A stretch of DNA of 57,222 bases, from contig MEWP01000009.1 in NCBI GenBank assembly GCA_001775395.1, positions 1,239 to 58,460 of the forward strand. Direction: 5' to 3'. The notes beneath the pieces are model-generated. The model searched no databases. It had not been told where the DNA came from and saw nothing but the letters and a program-made list of their open reading frames with translations. Below are positions 1-6,421 of the stretch, in pieces. The position numbers were made by a program, and so were the translations under genes. This stretch comes from a candidate division Zixibacteria bacterium RBG_16_53_22 (lineage in GTDB: Bacteria; Zixibacteria; MSB-5A5; UBA10806). Every line of letters starts with the position of its first letter. The first letter of the stretch is position 1.

Positions 1-711
1 GACGACTCCAATCCATCCACCCTCTATTATGCCTGCGGTGGTTATTTCGGCAAGGGCCAGTCGGTCTGCCCGCGCAGGCTTATCCCCAAAGATGAGTTGG
101 AGCAGTATGTCATGGACACGATAGGCGCCATGATCTCCGAGTACTTCACGGGGGATAACCTTACCATGCTGAGGAAGCTGGTCGAAGAGGAGGTCAATTC
201 ATTAATTCCGAATTCGGGCAATGAAATCGATCAGGTGGAATCGAGGCTGGCCGCGATAGATAAGATAATAAACAACCTCATTGACAATATGACCTCGGTT
301 AACCGCGAGTTTGTCGATAAGCGAATCATTGAGCTCAAGAGTGAGAAGGCGGAGCTTGAGGGAAGGCTGAGAGCCTTGCAGGCCGAAGGCAAGAAGAGAA
401 TCGAAGCCGGGGCCATCATAGAGGAAGCCATGGCGATGGCCGCCAATTATAGGCGTGTGTTCGATGAGGGCACCGTCGAGGAAAAACGCTTCTTCTTGAG
501 GGCCTTCCTTACCGACATAAGGCTCGATCCCGAGAATGGCGAGGGCGAGGCCAGGTTCGTCCTGCTTCCCGGCATGCAAAAGCTGGTCCCACAGCCTTCG
601 TCATCGCGATTATCAGGGGCAAATTCAAAAAATGAAGACCCGTCCAAGGAGGACAGGTCTTCACGGTCATTCATAGCGCTACGGGGAATCGAACCCCGGT
701 TTGGTGGCTGA
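1..711 (+). CDS. Large serine recombinase, C-terminal part (5' truncated by window)
   Basis: The frame is open from base 1, so the ORF-track start at 97 is only an internal ATG. The first codons read YYACGGYFGKGQSVCPRR, a typical zinc beta-ribbon of large serine recombinases/resolvases. It is followed by a Lys/Glu-rich coiled coil (roughly residues 75-140 of the visible part) and the usual 'EEKRFFLRAFLTDIRL' region. The catalytic N-terminal domain lies outside the window. Such enzymes integrate or excise mobile elements, often at tRNA genes. The last ~30 codons look non-homologous: they run through the terminator hairpin and into the 3' end of the convergent tRNA-Glu, ending with the GIEPRFGG peptide that antisense tRNA sequence encodes. 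The true ancestral C-terminus may therefore have been replaced on integration. The family is clear; activity cannot be judged. Confidence 0.85.
   Translation, partial: DDSNPSTLYYACGGYFGKGQSVCPRRLIPKDELEQYVMDTIGAMISEYFTGDNLTMLRKLVEEEVNSLIPNSGNEIDQVESRLAAIDKIINNLIDNMTSVNREFVDKRIIELKSEKAELEGRLRALQAEGKKRIEAGAIIEEAMAMAANYRRVFDEGTVEEKRFFLRAFLTDIRLDPENGEGEARFVLLPGMQKLVPQPSSSRLSGANSKNEDPSKEDRSSRSFIALRGIEPRFGG
627..662 (-). terminator. Intrinsic terminator of tRNA-Glu
   Basis: The stem GAAGACC (634-640) pairs with GGTCTTC (656-662) and GTCC (642-645) pairs with GGAC (651-654), with one mismatch. On the minus strand the hairpin is followed by A and then six T residues. It lies just downstream of the minus-strand tRNA-Glu. 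The opposing recombinase frame is open straight through it. Confidence 0.75.
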
Positions 712-746
712 GAACCACCCGTCCTAAACCCCTAGACGATAGCGCC
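674..746 (-). tRNA. tRNA-Glu (CTC anticodon)
   Basis: On the minus strand the cloverleaf folds fully. The acceptor GGCGCTA pairs with TAGCGCT (G1-U72 wobble), the D-arm is GTCTAG...AGGAC, the anticodon stem GGTGG/CCACC carries loop TTCTCAG (anticodon CTC), and the T-arm is CGGGG-TTCGATT-CCCCG. The discriminator is A and CCA is not encoded (TGA follows), so CCA must be added by nucleotidyltransferase. The 3' end overlaps the convergent recombinase ORF by 38 bp, an arrangement expected at a tRNA-targeted integration site. Confidence 0.93.
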
Positions 747-757
747 ACGTGAGGCTT

Positions 758-785
758 AAAATATTTAAAAGAACGCTCAAGTCAA
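758..785 (-). promoter_or_regulatory. Promoter of tRNA-Glu
   Basis: On the minus strand TTGACT (780-785) is followed by a 16-nt spacer and TATTTT (758-763). The predicted start is within about 5 nt of the mature tRNA 5' end, as is usual for tRNA genes. Confidence 0.55.
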
Positions 786-826
786 CAGAATCTTTGCGGG
801 CGGATCGGACCGCCGCGATAATATTA

Positions 827-1567
827 CTATCTTAAAGCGCCGGCGGTTCCGACGGCAATCAGGTCCTTCGTTTTTGAGGAAAACGGCCCCCGCTTATAGT
901 CGCCGTAAAATTCAACTCTGGTGAAACCGGCTTCTCTTAAATTTTTATTAAGCTCAGCGCGGGTCCAGGGCTTAAGTGTGACGGTCGAGACGGAGACTAC
1001 CGGAGGAACCCTGGAGCCATCGGCGATTGTGACAACGAAATCGATCAGGCTCTTGCGGTAACGATATTGCTTGAACCGCGCCATATCACCGTCGATATCA
1101 ACGGCGAAAGTTATGGGGCGGTCCCGCAGAATACGGTCGTAATTGAGCTGCTGGAAGATGAGGGTTCCGCCATCGGGTTTAAGATGGCGCCGGCAGTTAG
1201 ACAGCAGCCGTCGTAGCTGCGCCTCAGTCGCAAAATGGGGTATGGTGTTGCCGAGGCAAAGGAGAAGATCGAATCGGCGTTTGAGGTTGATATTTGAAAT
1301 ATCGGCCTGGACGATGCGAAGCCTGGCCTGTTGTTCTCTGGCTTTGCGGCGGGCGGCCCGGAGCATTCCGGGAGAGTAATCCACACCCACGACCTCGAAT
1401 CCCCCGAGGGCCAGGCCGACCGCGACGGTACCGGTGCCGCAGGCGAATTCGACGATACTCCTCGGGCCGAATGAGCGAATCAGCTCGAGCAAGCCATCGG
1501 GTAAAGCAGTCTGACGTTTCACAAAGCGATCGTAGCTTCCCGCAAAGGCGCCCTTGATTTTTCCCAT
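827..1567 (-). CDS. Class I SAM-dependent methyltransferase
   Basis: A 246-aa protein when started at the ATG at 1567 (MGKIKGAF...), which has GGAG about 12 nt upstream. The track's longer ORF (to 2008) would overlap the divergent porin gene and has no homologous-looking N-terminus. Motif I is visible as VEFACGTGTVAVGLA (about residues 40-54), the acidic motif II as VVGVDYSPGML, and a post-motif LLCLGNTIPHF. This is the standard Rossmann methyltransferase order. The substrate is unknown: the family includes small-molecule and glycine/sarcosine-type enzymes. It is monocistronic and divergent from the cytochrome-porin operon. Confident on fold, not on substrate. Confidence 0.85.
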   Translation of the reverse strand: MGKIKGAFAGSYDRFVKRQTALPDGLLELIRSFGPRSIVEFACGTGTVAVGLALGGFEVVGVDYSPGMLRAARRKAREQQARLRIVQADISNINLKRRFDLLLCLGNTIPHFATEAQLRRLLSNCRRHLKPDGGTLIFQQLNYDRILRDRPITFAVDIDGDMARFKQYRYRKSLIDFVVTIADGSRVPPVVSVSTVTLKPWTRAELNKNLREAGFTRVEFYGDYKRGPFSSKTKDLIAVGTAGALR

Positions 1568-1622
1568 GTTAAGACTCCAATTTGAAACCGGGGGGATATT
1601 AAGACGGTTTGTCAAGTCGGTC

Positions 1623-1659
1623 AAGGCAAAAAGACCGGGTGTGCCCGGAATGCCTTTTT
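1623..1659 (+). terminator. Orphan terminator-like hairpin
   Basis: AAGGCA (1623-1628) pairs with TGCCTT (1651-1656), with an inner stem CCGGG/CCCGG around loop TGTG and five T residues (1655-1659). No plus-strand gene ends here, so its role is unclear. It sits between two divergent genes and immediately before a -35-like TTGACA. Confidence 0.4.
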
Positions 1660-1661
1660 GA

Positions 1662-1690
1662 TTGACACAAATGCATTTTTTCCATATCTC
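1662..1690 (+). promoter_or_regulatory. Candidate promoter of the cytochrome-porin operon
   Basis: TTGACA (1662-1667), a 17-nt spacer, then TATCTC (1685-1690). The -35 is perfect and the -10 is weak. It lies about 40 nt before the ATG at 1733. Confidence 0.45.
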
Positions 1691-1732
1691 ACATAGTCCT
1701 TGAAATTTTACCCTTGATGGAGGCCGAGACCG

Positions 1733-2800
1733 ATGAAAGACCGAATTCCCCTGATATTGACCGCCATTCTGATGATCCACTTGCCAGCGTCGGCATTGCC
1801 GCGGTTCGGGGCGCAGTACGAGCAGAAATGCAATCTCTGCCATGTCAGCCCCTCGGGCGGCGGCATGAGAAACGCCTACGGCTCGCAGTATTTCGCCCAG
1901 ACAGAGCTGGCCGCGCACAAGCTGCCGATGGAGGAAATCAGCAAATTCCAGCCGAATGTCTCCGACAATATCCTGATTGGCATGGATGGCAGAACGCTTT
2001 ATATCCACGATGAAAGCCTGGAACAGTCGAGCTTCTTTCAGATGGAGGGCAATTTCTATCTCGACGCCCAGGTTACGCCAAAATTCAATGTCTCGGTATT
2101 CAAGGGCTTATATTCCGGATTCGAGATATTCGGGACCGGATATTACCTGCCGCTCCACGGCTATATCAGGGCCGGCAAGTTTCAGCCGTCATACGGCTGG
2201 CGTTTCGAGGATCACACCTCGTTTGTGCGCGAGAAGATGCTCTGGCCCCCGAACTCATACGACACCGGAATGGAAATCGGTTTTTATCCTCAGGGAATAT
2301 CGGCCAATATCGGCATGTTCAACGGCACCGGCGGACAGCTTGATAATGACCGTGGCAAGGCTGTCGCGGCTCGCCTCGAATACCGTCTGAAAATCGTCGG
2401 TCTGGGATTGGGCCTGGCAGGATCATTCTGGCAAAACGATCGAACAAGCGGCCGAATCGATATGTATGGGCCGGCCTATTACTTAAAGGCCTGGCAGGGC
2501 AAACTTATCTATCTTGGCGAGCTCGATTGGCTCGATGACAAGGGCAGCAATACCAAGTTGTTTGCCACGACCCAAAGCCTGGCGTTCAGGCTGACACAGG
2601 GCATTTGGATCGAGGGGAAGTATGATTTCCACGATCCCGATGTCGATCTGAAAAGCGGGGCCACCAGCCGCTACTCGCTGAGCATCGATTATTTTCCAAT
2701 CGGATTCCTGGAGCTGGAACCGTCGCTGAGATTTTACAATGACGACGTAATAAATGACGACTACGTGATATTTATTCAGCAATTCCACTTTTTCTTTTAA
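1733..2800 (+). CDS. Outer-membrane porin-like protein with an N-terminal c-type heme motif
   Basis: 355 aa. The ATG has GGAGG 10 nt upstream. A signal peptide (MKDRIPLILTAILM...) is followed by a single CNLCH heme-binding motif at about residues 37-41. The remaining ~300 residues show alternating hydrophobic/aromatic strands, frequent Gly/Tyr turns and a C-terminal aromatic residue (QQFHFFF), as in outer-membrane beta-barrels. The likely role is a barrel carrying a periplasmic heme, passing electrons or substrates across the outer membrane. The stop is 9 nt before the next gene, a cytochrome-bearing lipoprotein, so the two are probably co-transcribed and cooperate. Heme motif and barrel character are seen; the electron-transfer role is inferred. 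Confidence 0.7.
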   Translation: MKDRIPLILTAILMIHLPASALPRFGAQYEQKCNLCHVSPSGGGMRNAYGSQYFAQTELAAHKLPMEEISKFQPNVSDNILIGMDGRTLYIHDESLEQSSFFQMEGNFYLDAQVTPKFNVSVFKGLYSGFEIFGTGYYLPLHGYIRAGKFQPSYGWRFEDHTSFVREKMLWPPNSYDTGMEIGFYPQGISANIGMFNGTGGQLDNDRGKAVAARLEYRLKIVGLGLGLAGSFWQNDRTSGRIDMYGPAYYLKAWQGKLIYLGELDWLDDKGSNTKLFATTQSLAFRLTQGIWIEGKYDFHDPDVDLKSGATSRYSLSIDYFPIGFLELEPSLRFYNDDVINDDYVIFIQQFHFFF

Positions 2801-2809
2801 GAGGAAAAT

Positions 2810-3724
2810 ATGTCAATCAGGAATATCGGAATCGCGTTGGTGATCTGCCTGGTCATTATGGCCGGCATGCGATGCGCGGATATGGGCGACGAGATCACGC
2901 AGAGTGTCAACCACGCACCGGTGATCACCTCGGCCGGGAGCGTGACGACCACGGTCGGTCAGAGGCTTCTGTATCGCGCCGCGGCGAACGATCCGGACGG
3001 GACAGCGCCGACAATATGGTTATTCAATAGCCCATCATGGCTATCGGTTTCGGCTGATTCAATTTTCGGCGTGACACCGGCCGGGGCGGTAGACACATCG
3101 TTCATGGTGGTGGCCAGCGATGGTTCGCTCGATGATACCCTTATGGTGGATATCACGGTCGGCACAGTCAACCGCGCGCCGCAAGTGACCTCACCCGATA
3201 CGGCCTCGGTTGTGCAACTGGGGCAGTTCATTTATCAAGCGACCGCTATCGACCCGGACGGCACGACGCCGACCATTTCATTTAACAATTTCGCGTCATG
3301 GTTGACACCCGACGCCGATTCGATCTTTGGTCAGGCGCCATCCGACGCGGTCGATACATCATTCCAGGTTATCGCAACCGATGGCATTCTTTCAGATACG
3401 CTGTTGGTTTCGGTATCGATATTACCGGCGGTCTCTTACTCGGCACAGATTCAGCCGGTGTTCACAACCAACTGCGCTGTCTCCGGCTGCCACATGGGGC
3501 CGGCGCCTGCGGGTGGTCTTCGCTTGATGAGTTACAACCATCTAATTGCAGGGGGCAATTCCGGCGATGCGATTGTGCCATTTGAACCCGACAGCAGCCG
3601 TTTGGTCAAGAGAATCGAGGGCACAATTTCGCCCCGTATGCCTGCCAATGGACCGCCGTATCTGCCGGATTCGACCATCCAACTCATCCGCACCTGGATT
3701 GCCCAGGGGGCGATGGATAATTGA
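2810..3724 (+). CDS. Lipoprotein with two Ig-like domains and a C-terminal cytochrome domain
   Basis: 304 aa, with GAGG 6 nt before the ATG. The N-terminus is a signal peptide with a possible lipobox (MAGMRC). Two tandem ~85-aa Ig-like repeats follow, each with VGQ...YxAxAxDPDGTxPTI and ADSIFG...AVDTSF patterns. The C-terminal ~100 residues contain TNCAVSGCH, a CX4CH heme-type motif, then GGLRL...SYNHL and RMPANGPPYLPDSTIQLIRTWIAQGA. This pattern is typical of the cytochrome-like domain found in Planctomycete-style and FCB secreted proteins. It is paired with the upstream heme-porin and probably sits at the cell surface as an electron-carrying or binding protein. The CX4CH spacing is unusual and covalent heme attachment is unproven. 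Confidence 0.7.
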   Translation: MSIRNIGIALVICLVIMAGMRCADMGDEITQSVNHAPVITSAGSVTTTVGQRLLYRAAANDPDGTAPTIWLFNSPSWLSVSADSIFGVTPAGAVDTSFMVVASDGSLDDTLMVDITVGTVNRAPQVTSPDTASVVQLGQFIYQATAIDPDGTTPTISFNNFASWLTPDADSIFGQAPSDAVDTSFQVIATDGILSDTLLVSVSILPAVSYSAQIQPVFTTNCAVSGCHMGPAPAGGLRLMSYNHLIAGGNSGDAIVPFEPDSSRLVKRIEGTISPRMPANGPPYLPDSTIQLIRTWIAQGAMDN

Positions 3725-3883
3725 GAGGCCGTTTTAGAACCAGGATGTCGTCCCAATCGACTCCATCCGGACATATATTATACCAATTCGGGCGAGCAGA
3801 AAAGCGCCTCAGGACGTAAAGACTCGACTCTGACGAGATGTCGTCCCGGTTAGGCCGGGACTTCCATCCTAAGGCATAAGTGA

Positions 3884-4855
3884 TTATAACTTCACTCGCC
3901 CAGAAGCATTGAGCACCCGAAGCGCATTCAGGGTCAGCATCTTGTTGGGTTTGCCGCGCCACCAATCGACAGGGTCCATGTAGAGGCCCCTGGCATTCGG
4001 CAATTTCCAGTAATAGCCGTCGGCTTTCCAGCGGCCATCGGGGAGTTGTTTCTGCTCGACGATGTCGAGCGCCGCGCGGGCGCGGATGTCGTTGAGGACT
4101 TTCGGAAGCATCGAAAGCACGCGCAAGCCCTGCAAAATGTCGTAATGCCAGTAGTGGGGCCAGTGAAGCATAAGCCACTTGGGGTTGATAGTCTCCCCCG
4201 TTGTCTCGGAGCGAAAAAGGCGATGGCGCAGGACAAACTCGGCGGTCCGCTTGGCGGCGGCCAGGGATGCCCTGTGACCGGTGGCGCGATGATATTCGAT
4301 CAGACCCCACATTGGGATTACGCTTTCATGGAACGATGAGTGACAGGCGTCCTTTTCCTTGTCGCAGTTCCAGCCGCCGTCGGGCCACTGCCACGCAATG
4401 AGCGATTCGGCCAGGTACCTGACACGGGGGTCATCCGCCATTCCCAGGCGCGAGCAGACGGCCAGGGCGTTCCCCTCCTGAGAGGCGCACCGGCGAGTAA
4501 GGCTATCAATGACGCGGATGCTCTTTTTGTGAGCGGGGCCGGTCAGCCAATCCAAAACCGTATTGGCGGCTTTGATTGCTCGCCTGTTACTCTCGGGAAG
4601 CGCCAATTCTACAAGCGAAACCAGGCGCCAATGGGCGCCCCTCCACTTGGTGTACGGGTGGCAGCCGAAACCGCCATCGGGCTTCTGGCCGGAGAGGAGA
4701 GCCGAAACGCGAGCCGACCGGGCAATCTTGCTTTTAGCTTTCATGACGACGGGTGAGTCGTCGGGTTGGCCAAGCAGGTCGGTCAATGCCAGGTATTTGA
4801 TTGAGGGGTCATTGTCCTCGAGAAGCCAATCTATAACCCCGTTATCGACTTTCAT
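3884..4855 (-). CDS. Alpha/alpha-toroid (terpene cyclase/prenyltransferase-like) protein
   Basis: 323 aa from the second ATG (4855), which has GGAG 6 nt upstream; the first ATG (4867) lacks one. Repeats of the QxPDGGxG/W type are visible: KPDGGFGCHPYTKW, WPDGGWNCDKEKD and LPDGRWKADGYYW. These are the QW-like turns of alpha6/alpha6 toroids as in squalene-hopene cyclases and prenyltransferase beta subunits. The protein is about half the size of a squalene-hopene cyclase and shows no DxDD motif, so cyclase activity is not supported. It is monocistronic; the next plus-strand gene is tmRNA. Function unknown; a carbohydrate or protein-binding scaffold is possible. Confidence 0.65.
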   Translation of the reverse strand: MKVDNGVIDWLLEDNDPSIKYLALTDLLGQPDDSPVVMKAKSKIARSARVSALLSGQKPDGGFGCHPYTKWRGAHWRLVSLVELALPESNRRAIKAANTVLDWLTGPAHKKSIRVIDSLTRRCASQEGNALAVCSRLGMADDPRVRYLAESLIAWQWPDGGWNCDKEKDACHSSFHESVIPMWGLIEYHRATGHRASLAAAKRTAEFVLRHRLFRSETTGETINPKWLMLHWPHYWHYDILQGLRVLSMLPKVLNDIRARAALDIVEQKQLPDGRWKADGYYWKLPNARGLYMDPVDWWRGKPNKMLTLNALRVLNASGRVKL

Positions 4856-5013
4856 CAGTTGCTCCATTTGTCGGCCAAATCCCGATTCGAAACCTGCGTC
4901 GAGAGAATATATGTAGATACCTTACGATAGTTCAACTATAAAAAATCGGTGGCATCGCCCAATAAGGAACATAAAGAGCGTCATATCGTAGGATACTCAC
5001 GCAATTTAGGTAA

Positions 5014-5042
5014 TTGACGCCTGCGGTTAGGTCGATTATATT
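5014..5042 (+). promoter_or_regulatory. Promoter of tmRNA
   Basis: TTGACG (5014-5019), exactly 17 nt, TATATT (5037-5042). The mature tmRNA begins at 5072, about 23 nt downstream of the predicted start. This leaves a short 5' leader for RNase P removal. Confidence 0.7.
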
Positions 5043-5071
5043 GAGGGGAACAATGTTCTTTGAAAATTCAT

Positions 5072-5428
5072 GGGGGCGACAGGTCTCGACGGGATGGCTG
5101 AGGTCAAACCTGCGCGCCGAGGTCCCCGGTTTGCCTCGTTAATCAATCGGGAACACTGTAAGTGCCAACGATTACTCGTTTGCATTAGCCGCCTAAGACA
5201 CTGGTGGCTCGTTCTACCCGGATTTGCTTATCGGTTCGGGATAGGGCGTCGACTCAGATAAGATAGCGTCACGTCACGTCCTCGGGCGGGACGCGAAATA
5301 ACAGAGGGCTGGGCCGCTGGGAAGCCTGACAGCCGGCGATTCATCGGCCGAGATCAAAAGACTGCCTATGCGCGTAGACGGTTTTTCGGACGCGTCTTCG
5401 GACGGGGGTTCGATTCCCCCCGCCTCCA
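5072..5428 (+). ncRNA. ssrA: tmRNA (transfer-messenger RNA)
   Basis: The RNA rescues stalled ribosomes by acting first as tRNA-Ala and then as mRNA for a degradation tag. The 5' GGGGGCG pairs with 3' CGCCTCC, including the G3-U70 wobble that specifies alanylation. The T-arm is GGGGG-TTCGATT-CCCCC with discriminator A. The 5' part has the conserved GACAGGTCTCGACGGG-type stretch. CCA is not encoded (GTA follows). The length is 357 nt, typical of one-piece tmRNAs. The track ORF at 5070-5261 is an artefact of this RNA. Confidence 0.95.
5164..5196 (+). other. tmRNA tag reading frame (ANDYSFALAA)
   Basis: Resume codon GCC at 5164, then AAC GAT TAC TCG TTT GCA TTA GCC GCC TAA. The encoded tag ANDYSFALAA ends in the ALAA degron recognised by ClpXP-type proteases. 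SmpB itself is not in the window. Confidence 0.92.
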
Positions 5429-5438
5429 GTAAAATCAT

Positions 5439-5485
5439 GGACGGGGCACGCCTGAGGCGTGTAAACCCGCCAAAAAAACGGCGGG
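5439..5485 (+). repeat. Left hairpin unit flanking the GIY-YIG gene
   Basis: It begins with GGACGGGGC (5439-5447), then hairpin CACGCC-TGA-GGCGTG (5447-5461), then hairpin CCCGCC/GGCGGG (5466-5471 with 5480-5485). The same order (9-mer, hairpin, AACCCGCC hairpin) recurs at 5814-5861 beyond the gene. Two more hairpins lie between this unit and the gene (TCCGCC-TCT-GGCGGA and CTCGCC-GTA-GGCGAG). Confidence 0.6.
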
Positions 5486-5578
5486 CAGGGCTGCGTCCCT
5501 AAGGGGCTCGTCCGCCTCTGGCGGATTCGATCTCGCCGTAGGCGAGCAAGTCCCCCCGCTTCCGCCAAGTTATTGGAA

Positions 5579-5845
5579 ATGGTTAATGTCTATGTCTTAC
5601 ATGGTGCCAACGGGAAACGGTATGTCGGCATTGCGAATGATCTGAATCGTCGTATGAGCGAACATCGCTCCGGCCACACCAAAGGCAGTCAAATCATAGG
5701 CGATTTCGTTCTTCTTCATTCCGAGGAATATGACAATTACACTTCCGCGAGAGAACGCGAGATATATTTTAAATCCGGCGTCGGCCGAAAATGGCTAAAC
5801 GCTAAATATCCTCGGACGGGGCCCGCCAGAAAATACGGCGGGTGA
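5579..5845 (+). CDS. Small GIY-YIG nuclease-domain protein
   Basis: 88 aa from the ATG at 5579; the track start at 5573 is a TTG. It is a stand-alone GIY-YIG domain: the GIY strand is VNVYVLHG, the YIG strand is KRYVGI, the catalytic Arg region is DLNRRMSEHRSG, and the catalytic Glu is in ARERE. GVGRKWL forms the end. The length equals the minimal domain, as in the YhbQ/UvrC-N-like family of small, widely scattered ORFs. No strong Shine-Dalgarno is visible. The stop codon overlaps the right hairpin unit. Direct GGACGGGGC repeats and hairpins on both sides, right after tmRNA, suggest a transposed or homing-type cassette (inference). Confidence 0.8.
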   Translation: MVNVYVLHGANGKRYVGIANDLNRRMSEHRSGHTKGSQIIGDFVLLHSEEYDNYTSAREREIYFKSGVGRKWLNAKYPRTGPARKYGG

Positions 5846-5861
5846 ACCCGCCTGAAGCGGG
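5814..5861 (+). repeat. Right hairpin unit flanking the GIY-YIG gene
   Basis: GGACGGGGC (5814-5822), hairpin CCCGCC/GGCGGG (5822-5827 with 5837-5842), then CCCGC-CTGAA-GCGGG (5847-5861). It mirrors the unit at 5439-5485. The first hairpin lies inside the last codons of the GIY-YIG gene. Confidence 0.6.
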
Positions 5862-6003
5862 AAATCTCATAATTGTCGCCGAGCCAAGCCGGGGTGCGGC
5901 GACATCAATGCGGCGGATGAAATGATATTGCCCAATCTACTCGATATATGATTTCGATTGTTATCTATTGCATATCAGGTGGGAATGGACCGTAAATTTG
6001 TGC

Positions 6004-6032
6004 TTGACATCGATAATCCGTGTTTATATACT
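6004..6032 (+). promoter_or_regulatory. Strong sigma-70-type promoter in the long leader region
   Basis: TTGACA (6004-6009), 17 nt, TATACT (6027-6032). It lies in the 576-bp gene-free stretch 5846-6421 before the redox operon. The same stretch holds an extended -10 (TGGTATAAT, 6115-6123), a hairpin AAAGCC/GGCTTT (6085-6108) and two CRP-like palindromes. No ORF is convincing there. The promoter could drive the operon with a ~385-nt leader or a separate small RNA. Confidence 0.6.
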
Positions 6033-6237
6033 CTCGCCGGGCATAGAATCTGCATCTTGGAAGTTATTTTGGCATTTTATACCTAAAGCCTTTTTGTCAA
6101 ATGGCTTTTGAAATTGGTATAATTTTCCCTCCGCCAGATCGTCAATTTTAGAGAGGTCTTGTGGCTCCGGGCAGAATTTGCAGAAATTTCCAGCGAACGA
6201 GAGTTAATCCATTAAAAGATATATTGTTACTCTAATG

Positions 6238-6253
6238 TGTGAAATAATTCACA
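6238..6253. promoter_or_regulatory. CRP/FNR-family operator-like palindrome 1
   Basis: TGTGA-AATAAT-TCACA is a perfect match to the classical CRP half-site arrangement (TGTGA-N6-TCACA). It lies 169 bp before the hdrC start. A related site follows 78 bp downstream. The regulator is not in the window, so the family assignment rests on the motif alone. Confidence 0.55.
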
Positions 6254-6315
6254 TCATTATCAATATTTGACATGATGATTTCATTTTTCATCGCAGGGAA
6301 AGGTACGCCAAAGCT

Positions 6316-6331
6316 CGTGATATAATTCACA
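6316..6331. promoter_or_regulatory. CRP/FNR-family operator-like palindrome 2 enclosing TATAAT
   Basis: CGTGA-TATAAT-TCACA differs from site 1 in one half-site base. Its 6-bp centre is a perfect -10 hexamer (TATAAT, 6321-6326), so a bound regulator would occlude it. It lies 91 bp upstream of the hdrC ATG. Confidence 0.5.
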
Positions 6332-6421
6332 ATTATTACTAATAACAGCGATTCCGGCAAGACATGGTCTAATTGCAGGCAAAGCATAACCTGTCTGCCA
6401 GCCTAAAGAAGGAGCATGCCT

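Noticed and set aside
827-2008. Long 393-aa start for the methyltransferase
   Set aside because: The extra 147 residues are antisense to the cytochrome-porin and lack homology-like sequence; ATG at 1567 has a Shine-Dalgarno and matches the domain start.
3743-3861. GATGTCGTCCC repeated twice and hairpin GTCCCGG/CCGGGAC
   Set aside because: Short and without a T run; not enough for a terminator or a mobile element.
5070-5261. ORF of 63 aa on the plus strand
   Set aside because: It lies entirely within tmRNA; the only translated part is the tag frame at 5164-5196.
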